Shown here in pieces: positions 1 through 5,563 of a stretch of DNA of 64,000 nucleotides. The DNA comes from Robiginitomaculum_A sp036478535 (lineage in GTDB: Bacteria; Pseudomonadota; Alphaproteobacteria; Caulobacterales; Maricaulaceae), in NCBI GenBank assembly GCA_965224735.1, contig OZ245059.1, forward strand, positions 2,046,001 to 2,110,000, given 5' to 3'. The position numbers were made by a program, and so were the translations under genes. A model generated the notes under the pieces. The model did not search any database, was not told the origin of the DNA, and saw only the letters and a program-made list of their open reading frames with translations. How positions within the stretch are numbered: position 1 is the stretch's first letter; each line of letters starts with the position of its first letter.

Positions 1-263
1 TAACTCACCAATCTTGGCGTGCAAGTCTCTAATCTTGTTCGGATCCACGCTCGGTATACTTGCTTTGCCCCGTGTAAAGACTTCAGGGGCACCATCCAAC
101 AGCGCTTTCTTCCATTGATGGATTTGGGTTGGATGGACGCCGTAACGGCTTGCCAATTCCGATACTGTCTGCTCGCCTTTGATGGCTTCAAGCGCAACAC
201 GGGCTTTGAAAGCAGGTTTATACCGCAAGGGTAGGCTGCGCACTGGTTCTTACGTTTCGACAT
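1..263 (-). mobile_element. IS3-family transposase OrfA, 5' part, probably frameshifted
   Basis: This is the N-terminal part of an IS3-family OrfA, the helix-turn-helix protein that binds the element's ends; the rest lies beyond the left edge. The reading frame containing KPAFKARVALEAIKGEQ, then TVSELASRYGVHPTQIHQW, then LHAKIGEL is typical of the family. The ATG at 263, which has a GAGGAAAT Shine-Dalgarno, opens MSKRKNQ in a different frame, so a one-base shift lies within the first 14 codons. A GTG at 243 would open the conserved frame. Either OrfA is broken or it starts at that GTG. The family call rests on recognised motifs. Confidence 0.75.
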
Positions 264-340
264 TCTGATTTCCTCTATAGTCGAAGACCAATTAAATCAG
301 TGCGAAGCCTCCTTTAGGGAAAATAGTAACTTAAGTCACT

Positions 341-365
341 GTCCAATTATTGGGGAGTACCTCAC
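341..365. repeat. Probable outer terminal end of the IS3-family element
   Basis: Read from the minus strand, this stretch starts TGAGGTACTCCCCAATAATT and runs into GGACAGTG. That resembles the TG..CCCCAAT..GGACAG tips of IS3-family elements. It lies about 80 bases upstream of the OrfA ATG, the expected position of a terminal inverted repeat. The partner repeat is outside the window, so the exact boundary and any target duplication cannot be seen. Confidence 0.5.
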
Positions 366-450
366 TACTTCAAGGCAGCTGGATATGCGTACGACTAAAC
401 AGGGAACGCTCTAGCAGGCAATTAAAGCCTGAGTAAAACAAAGCAAAAAG

Positions 451-527
<77 letters not shown>

Positions 528-621
528 ACAATGGAGTATGTTTTCTAACGAACAAATTCAAATACGCAAGCCTCTGATTGTATTTCCTGCGTATTATTTT
601 GCTCAAAGCAGTATTTACGGT

Positions 622-1098
622 TTATTTACCGTCGAAAAATTCATGATTAATCGTGTCACCTGGTTTTATTCTGAGCAAATTGGTCTGCCCGCCTGCAAGC
701 TCTAATACGGCAGCAACAGGCGCTTCCGAAGTTATGCTTCGTAATGAATAGGGCTTGGCTGAATGTTCAATTTTCATAATACTGCCATCTCTGCGTACAA
801 AAACCACATCGAGAAACACAACGGTATTTTTCATCCATATGCTTAGAACAAGATCGTCGTCATATTCAAAGAGCATACCTTCATTAGGTGCAATAACATC
901 ACGGAACATAAGACCGCGCTGTTGCTCTTCAAATGTATCGGCGATTTCCACAGAAAAATTGTGAACTTTATCGCCAGAGGTGATTGTTAACTGCTCACGC
1001 GGGCCTAAGTCTAACGCCGCTGGCACTTCTGTAGCTTTTGTGATACTCGCACACGAAATACTGAGAACAAAACTTAATGCTAAAAATATATTTTTCAT
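622..1098 (-). CDS. DUF192 family exported protein
   Basis: The protein of about 158 residues matches DUF192, a small beta-rich family of unknown biochemical role. An N-terminal signal segment (MKNIFLALSFVLSISCASI) precedes the conserved core, which contains QQRGLMFR, the GMLFEY turn, IWMKNT and the LELAGGQ near the C-terminus. The reading frame also opens at a GTG at 1119, but the ATG at 1098 is preferred because the signal peptide begins there. A cysteine in the signal region could be a lipobox, although the context is weak. Export is a prediction. Confidence 0.85.
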   Translation of the reverse strand: MKNIFLALSFVLSISCASITKATEVPAALDLGPREQLTITSGDKVHNFSVEIADTFEEQQRGLMFRDVIAPNEGMLFEYDDDLVLSIWMKNTVVFLDVVFVRRDGSIMKIEHSAKPYSLRSITSEAPVAAVLELAGGQTNLLRIKPGDTINHEFFDGK

Positions 1099-1261
1099 GA
1101 CATGCTCATAACCCAACACGTATTTGTATGCAAATACTCAAACGTAAAAATACAGAAAATATCAAAAAAGCCAATATGAAGAGGAAAACAACGAAAATTT
1201 TCATCGCAGAATGCCAAATCCCAGCTAAGATGCTATGGCTAAAGTAATTCCTACACACCAT

Positions 1262-1441
1262 CTAACACAGGAACCATACGTCTAGGTTAAATCCAAGGAC
1301 GACGACTGTGATATGGGGGATTGTGCGTTTGAACCCAAATAGGGTGCCAAATGACATGAATATGAAATTATTTAGCTCTGGCGTAAAGGCTGTGCTAAAG
1401 GAAAATAGGATTAAGGATCCAAAAATAGCAGTGTTAATCAT
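1262..1441 (-). pseudogene. Remnant of a LysE/RhtB-type amino-acid exporter, N-terminal part
   Basis: An ATG at 1441 opens 59 codons before a TAG at 1262. The translation contains FSTAFTPELNNFIFMSFG followed by FGFKRTIPHI and VVLGF, which resembles the first membrane helix and following motif (TPGPNN, then FG.RRTLPH..G..LGF) of LysE-family translocators of about 205 residues. More hydrophobic sequence follows the stop to about 1140 without a clean frame. The Gly-Pro of the usual TPGPNN is replaced by Glu-Leu. It starts 7 bases past the stop of the TerB-like gene. I read it as a decayed exporter. Confidence 0.5.
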
Positions 1442-1448
1442 AGAGCCT

Positions 1449-1859
1449 TTAATAGTTTACGACTTTAAAGGGCGGCCTGACATAGCCCCAAAGGTTTGCG
1501 GCTGATCGGATAAGATCAGATTCTTTTTTATGGTATTCTTTATCGGAAATAGAGATGGCGAGCATAGCATCATAAAGGGCTTCGATTGTCGCGTTATGGT
1601 TCTTAAACCGTGTGAGACATTTTAAAACAAATGTATTTTTACCAGGGCTGTTCATCTTCACCATAAAAATAGGTTCGTTCGCACGAAACCATGCGAGAAT
1701 ATCTGGTGGTGACATTGATTCCATATCTTCAAGTGCTTCGAGCAAGCCTTCAGCTTGAACAATAAATTCTGAAAGTTCGGGGGCCCGCACTTTGTTATCG
1801 ATAATAACTGCGAGAGCAAGTGGCGCTAAAATTTCATCAATGGTAAAGCGTGTTTGCAT
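1449..1859 (-). CDS. TerB-like (tellurite resistance protein B family) protein
   Basis: This acidic, all-helical protein of 136 residues has the layout of the TerB/DjlA N-terminal fold. Two-helix units contain ILAPLALAVIIDNKV and MLAISISDKEYHKKESDLIR, the latter matching the usual acidic 'D..E...E...I' stretch that can bind metal. TerB-like domains occur widely outside tellurite loci, and no other ter gene is present, so tellurite resistance is not implied. The ATG at 1859 is the only good start. The family call is by pattern and is moderate. Confidence 0.6.
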   Translation of the reverse strand: MQTRFTIDEILAPLALAVIIDNKVRAPELSEFIVQAEGLLEALEDMESMSPPDILAWFRANEPIFMVKMNSPGKNTFVLKCLTRFKNHNATIEALYDAMLAISISDKEYHKKESDLIRSAANLWGYVRPPFKVVNY

Positions 1860-1948
1860 GAAAGCCTATAATTCCTAAATAGCTTGCATTCATATATAAA
1901 TTAGGCAAGAAGGAAAAAGCAAGCTATAGTGTTAGAATAAACACAAAA

Positions 1949-2335
1949 ATGGGGATGGTTATGATTGGTTATCAAATGGTAGGGACTAATAATTTTGAAA
2001 AGTCTGCCAAGTTTTACGACGCGCTTCTAGGCTAAATTGGCGCTGGACGAATGATGGAAGATGAAGGGCGCTTTATTGCTTGGACAACTGGGCCGAGCGC
2101 TGCGGCTTTTTGTATCTGCAAACCCCATGACGGAGAAGAAGCGAGTGTTGGCAATGGCGGCATGACGGCCTTTGCATGCAAAACCCCAGCACAAGTAGAT
2201 AAAATGTACGCAAAAGCTATAGACCTTGGCGCTACGGATGAGGGCTCTGCAGGCCCACGCGGCGAGGGTGGGTTTTACGCAGGGTATTTTCGTGACGTCG
2301 ATGGCAATAAATGCAATTTCTTCTCTATGAGCTAG
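1949..2335 (+). pseudogene. VOC (glyoxalase/bleomycin-resistance) family protein interrupted by a stop codon
   Basis: From the ATGs at 1949, 1955 or 1961 the frame reads IGYQMVGTNNFEKSAKFYD and ALLG, then a TAA at 2033-2035, then continues unbroken in the same frame as IGAGRMMEDEGRFIAW to FRDVDGNKCNFFSMS at 2335. The beginning (F...A.FYD.LLG) and end (F.DPDGN....) are the two halves of a single VOC module of about 125 residues. One base change (GAA to TAA) would explain the stop. A restart at the ATG at 2051 would lack the first metal-side strand. No frameshift is present, so the inactivation looks recent. Confidence 0.8.
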
Positions 2336-2420
2336 ATGCTGGCACACCTATAGGAGGGGACACAGCTTCTGCCTAAACTCACTGTACCATCTAAAGCGGC
2401 GTCGTTTTTTTACTTCTTAA

Positions 2421-2603
2421 TCAACAAAAGGAGACTATTTTGATGGTCAACCATTTAATCCCCATAATTTACCCAATAATAACGGGTGGGTCTTAGGGCT
2501 ATTTGGAATATTAGGTATCTTTAAGTTTGCGATTTTAATAGTGGGAATGGTTGTGGGATATATTGGCGGGATCCAATTTCAAACACTTGATTTCAGAACT
2601 TGA
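2421..2603 (+). pseudogene. Fragment of a small membrane protein, no proper start
   Basis: An open stretch of 60 codons between stops encodes a polar Asn-rich start (PFNPHNLPNNNGW) and one membrane helix of about 30 residues (VLGLFGILGIFKFAILIVGM). It has no ATG, and no GTG or TTG with a ribosome site, before the helix. It may be the tail of a lost gene or a very small gene with an unusual start. I do not recognise a family. The remaining bases 2604-2770 are AT-rich and show nothing further. Confidence 0.3.
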
Positions 2604-2770
2604 GTTAAAAAAACTGATATACTGTAAGCTCACAAACAAACGTTCGTTTATAAGTATCAATAATATTGTAAATATAATAGCCTTGAGCTTCCGGCAAACA
2701 TGAGGCGGTTCATCTACAATTTACTCACATATCCTAAAAAAAATTAACAGCGCCATTACTCCAGATACGC

Positions 2771-3490
2771 TCAGGACTCCAGATACGCTCGGGTAAAAAA
2801 GTCTGTAAATTCAGAAATGTCACCATCACTAAACCCATACTCTTTATGACCAAGTTCTTGAATCACTATTGGAATTTGTTTGTGCAATTGATCTAAGGCA
2901 TCCTCAATCCCAGTTACCATCGCATAAAAGGATCGCCCGTCGATTGAACGAATGTTTTCATCGGCATATTTTTTCATTCCTTTTGCTTTATCTGAAGGCC
3001 TGAAACATTTGTTGTATGGTTTTGGTTTTTTTGGAATAATTTGAACAAAATATGCTGTGGCTCCAGAGTATTTGCTAGCTTTATTGTTCACAAGGTTGTC
3101 AAATTCTACGTAGTGATCGACAAGTTTACTGCCTGTAACGGTATTATACTTATTTTTAACTTCAGCGATGATACTTAAATCATTCTTGATTAAATCAATT
3201 TCATTTCCTTTTTCAAGTTTTTCCCAACCATTCACTGATCCCAATACATCATTGTGAAAATCACCTACAGCATTTTGCAGGGTCTTTTGCCCTTGCCTTA
3301 CTTTCTCGAATTTTTTCCAGTCATCAACAGATATTGAATTAACGGTTGCTTCAAAAATAGGTCCAAAAGGGTCAATAACATTTTTATAAAATGTCCTATC
3401 TGCCTTTTGTTTCTTTGTAATGCCAACCTCTAAAACAGCATGGACATGCTTAAAAAAATTATCGTCAGAAATGAAAGGTAAATGTGCCAT
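2771..3490 (-). CDS. Type II restriction endonuclease, Eco47II family (predicted GGNCC)
   Basis: The 239-residue protein resembles Eco47II-type endonucleases, which cleave GGNCC. Family features are the start HLPFISDDNFFKHV, the helix YKNVIDPFG, AVGDFHNDV and the core NEIDLIKNDLSIIAEVKNKYNTV. That core carries a PD-(D/E)xK-like arrangement, with Asp99 followed by Glu110-Val-Lys112. It is divergent from a matching C5 methyltransferase across 127 bp that contains an operator-like repeat touching this gene's start. The gene is AT-rich relative to the soe genes nearby, consistent with acquisition. The specificity is inferred from the family. Confidence 0.85.
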   Translation of the reverse strand: MAHLPFISDDNFFKHVHAVLEVGITKKQKADRTFYKNVIDPFGPIFEATVNSISVDDWKKFEKVRQGQKTLQNAVGDFHNDVLGSVNGWEKLEKGNEIDLIKNDLSIIAEVKNKYNTVTGSKLVDHYVEFDNLVNNKASKYSGATAYFVQIIPKKPKPYNKCFRPSDKAKGMKKYADENIRSIDGRSFYAMVTGIEDALDQLHKQIPIVIQELGHKEYGFSDGDISEFTDFFTRAYLES

Positions 3491-3491
3491 A

Positions 3492-3534
3492 TAATCCTAA
3501 AAGTTCAAATATTTAGGATTATATTACCTAAATA
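3492..3534. promoter_or_regulatory. Operator-like inverted repeats between R and M genes
   Basis: A perfect 10-bp inverted repeat, TAATCCTAAA at 3492-3501 and TTTAGGATTA at 3512-3521, is separated by 10 bases. A third half-site, CCTAAATA at 3527-3534, pairs with TATTTAGG at 3510-3517. The set begins one base upstream of the endonuclease start codon. Because the methyltransferase carries an N-terminal helix-turn-helix domain, the simplest reading is that it binds here and represses one or both genes. That binding is inference. Confidence 0.6.
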
Positions 3535-3617
3535 AGTATTTTTTTACAATCGGATGTTTACTTTACTGGATACATTAATTATTAATAACCATAATAAACT
3601 TTAATAAGGTGGTTATC

Positions 3618-4847
3618 ATGAAAAGCCTTCTGTCAGTTGCACAAGTTGCAGATATGCTTTCAGTTTCAAAACAAACAGTTCGTACATGGGATAAACAAGG
3701 GAAGCTTAAGGCTGAACGTCATCCAATAAACAATTATCGCGTTTATCGTAGAGAAAATCTTGAAAATATTAGCTTGATCCCACGTGCATTTATCAAAGAA
3801 GACGAGTTTAAACACACGAAGCCCAAAAAAACACCCACATGTATTGAACTTTTCGCTGGTGCGGGCGGTTTAGCTCTTGGCTTTGAAAGGGCGGGTATTA
3901 ACTCCGTATTATTGAATGAAATTGACAAATATGCTTGTGCAACCTTGCGTAAAAATCGGCCAAATTGGAATGTTGTTGAAGGTGACGTTACGAAAGTTAA
4001 TTTTAAAAAATACCGGGATAAAATTGATATTGTTTCAGGTGGTTTTCCCTGCCAAACTTTCAGTTATGCAGGTAAAAAAATGGGTCTCGAAGACACACGT
4101 GGTACAATGTTTTACGAGTTTTCACGATGCGTCAAAGAAGTGAACCCAAAAATTGTTCTGGGTGAAAATGTGCGCGGGTTATTAAATCATGATGGTGGTA
4201 AAACACTATCTCTTATGAAAAAAGTTCTCGATGATCTTGGCTATAAAGTGATCGAACCTAAAATAATGAAAGCCATTCATTACCGCGTACCTCAAAAACG
4301 TGAACGGCTTTTTATCATTGCTATTAGAAAAGACCTGAACCTAAAGTTTGAGTTTCCACAGCCATTTGATACTCTTTACACAATCAAAGACACACTCCAA
4401 GCTGGAGTTCTTTTTGATACAGACGTTCCAGATAGCCTGGGTCAAAAATACTCCGAGCGTAAAGCAGAAATCCTTGCAATGGTACCGCAAGGCGGATATT
4501 GGCGCGATTTACCAAAACATATTCAAAAAGAATATATGCTCAAAAGTTATTATCTTGGCGGTGGAAAAACGGGAATGGCACGTCGTATGTCATGGGATGA
4601 ACCTTCTCTTACATTGACCTGCGCCCCTGCTCAAAAGCAAACTGAACGTTGTCATCCTGATGATACACGTCCATTTAAAGTGCGAGAATATGCGCGCATT
4701 CAAACATTCCCCGACAATTGGGAGTTTTCTGGAGGTACATCACAACAGTATAAACAAATTGGAAATGCTGTACCTGTAAACCTTGGCTATTATATGGGGC
4801 AGTCGCTTATAAAAGCGCTAGAAAAGCAAGTGTGTATTGAAGTTTAG
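3618..4847 (+). CDS. DNA (cytosine-5)-methyltransferase with N-terminal HTH domain, Eco47II type
   Basis: This enzyme transfers a methyl group from SAM to C5 of cytosine and would protect the sites cut by the adjacent nuclease. Residues 3-50 form a MerR/excisionase-like helix-turn-helix (SVAQVADMLSVSKQTVRTW). The methyltransferase follows, with motif I ELFAGAGG (77-84), motif IV GGFPCQTFS with catalytic Cys145, motif VI GENVRG, motif VIII QKRERLF and motif X GNAVPV near the C-terminus. The ATG at 3618 is chosen because AAGGTGG precedes it at the right distance; a GTG lies at 3609. Fused HTH domains in other C5 methyltransferases, such as M.SsoII, repress their own operons, so self-regulation is likely here. 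Confidence 0.93.
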   Translation: MKSLLSVAQVADMLSVSKQTVRTWDKQGKLKAERHPINNYRVYRRENLENISLIPRAFIKEDEFKHTKPKKTPTCIELFAGAGGLALGFERAGINSVLLNEIDKYACATLRKNRPNWNVVEGDVTKVNFKKYRDKIDIVSGGFPCQTFSYAGKKMGLEDTRGTMFYEFSRCVKEVNPKIVLGENVRGLLNHDGGKTLSLMKKVLDDLGYKVIEPKIMKAIHYRVPQKRERLFIIAIRKDLNLKFEFPQPFDTLYTIKDTLQAGVLFDTDVPDSLGQKYSERKAEILAMVPQGGYWRDLPKHIQKEYMLKSYYLGGGKTGMARRMSWDEPSLTLTCAPAQKQTERCHPDDTRPFKVREYARIQTFPDNWEFSGGTSQQYKQIGNAVPVNLGYYMGQSLIKALEKQVCIEV

Positions 4848-4894
4848 TACCATTTGCAGGGGGCTTATAAACCAATAGTTTTCAATTCCCCTGC

Positions 4895-5150
4895 CCTCTC
4901 TGGCTTTGCCTGAAAAGTGGTGAATTTGGTGCCCAGCGGGCCTTTGGTTTATTGGTTTTGCAATTTGCCGAGGATGTTTCAGACCGTGAAATGGAACGTT
5001 TTATTGGTTAAAACAAAGCCGCCAAATGGTTTTGTTAGTTTCGTCTTTGCCAGAAAACGCCTGATCATAGGCTTTTCGGCGATTTGCGCAAACGCTTTGG
5101 TACACAACAGTTAATGGTGGATATATTCAATATAACTGTGCCCAAAATTT
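4895..5150 (+). pseudogene. Degenerate DDE transposase fragment (IS4/IS5 type, DUF772-like)
   Basis: In one forward frame the bases read FGAQRAFGLLVLQFAEDVSD, REMERFIG, a TAA, NKAAKWFC, a TAG, then TPDHRLFGDLRKRFGTQQL. The conserved order (LL.LQ...DVSDRE.E, then AAKWFC, then TPDH..F...RKR.GT) is that of the N-terminal domain of IS5-like transposases. Two in-frame stops and the absence of the DDE catalytic part show it is dead. No terminal repeats could be assigned. It lies between the methyltransferase and the 10-bp tandem repeat. Confidence 0.75.
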
Positions 5151-5270
5151 CGTCAAAAGGACAACAACACCACAATACCTGAAAAAAACTGGCAGTCTTG
5201 ACAAATATACCTAAAGTCAGATTGCAAAACCTACAGATTCAGGCAATAAAACACAAACTCACACATTGCC

Positions 5271-5370
5271 AGACAGGGCCAGACAGGGCCAGACAGGGCC
5301 AGACAGGGCCAGACAGGGCCAGACAGGGCCAGACAGGGCCAGACAGGGCCAGACAGGGCCAGACAGGGCC
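5271..5370. repeat. Ten perfect tandem copies of a 10-bp unit (AGACAGGGCC)
   Basis: The unit AGACAGGGCC is repeated ten times with no change, preceded by a partial GCC and ending at CCATAGTGG. It is in non-coding DNA, 193 bases upstream of the soeA start. Every unit contains GGGCC, an instance of GGNCC, the predicted target of the restriction system encoded just to the left. There are no spacers, so it is not a CRISPR array. Perfect identity suggests recent expansion by slippage. Confidence 0.95.
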
Positions 5371-5515
5371 ATAGTGGACGGGTAGTGAATTTATAAGAAA
5401 TAGGCTATTGCCCCCTTGCTAAAGTAAAGGAGAGAACTCCTCCGCACCTAACTTATAAATTTTCTATATACTTTTGGATTTTTGTTGTAACGCTCTCCAT
5501 TTTTTGGCACACTCA

Positions 5516-5533
5516 TATTAGCATATACTAATA
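5516..5533. promoter_or_regulatory. Inverted repeat upstream of soeA, candidate operator
   Basis: TATTAG and CTAATA form a perfect 6-bp inverted repeat with a 6-base spacer, 30 bases before the soeA start codon. A TTGGCA and a TATACT lie around it with poor spacing for a housekeeping promoter. This is the expected place for a regulator of the sulfite dehydrogenase operon. No regulator gene is adjacent, so the binding protein cannot be named. The remaining bases 5371-5515 show only a short hairpin around GGAG/CTCC. Confidence 0.35.
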
Positions 5534-5563
5534 CAACTAACAGTATTGAGGGGGACTATACAA

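Noticed and set aside
1308..1505. 65-residue plus-strand frame
   Set aside because: It is antisense to the LysE remnant and the end of the TerB-like gene, and shows no domain.
1449..1859. Tellurite resistance locus
   Set aside because: Only a TerB-like fold is present; no terC, terD or other ter genes accompany it.
2051..2335. Separate short VOC-like gene starting at the internal ATG
   Set aside because: It has no ribosome site and lacks the first part of the module, which is present in the same frame upstream of the stop.
4917..5114. 65-residue plus-strand frame over the transposase remnant
   Set aside because: It is in a different frame from the conserved transposase residues, so it is a by-product of that remnant.
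5271..5370. Possible CRISPR array
   Set aside because: The repeat unit is 10 bases with no spacers between copies and no cas genes nearby.
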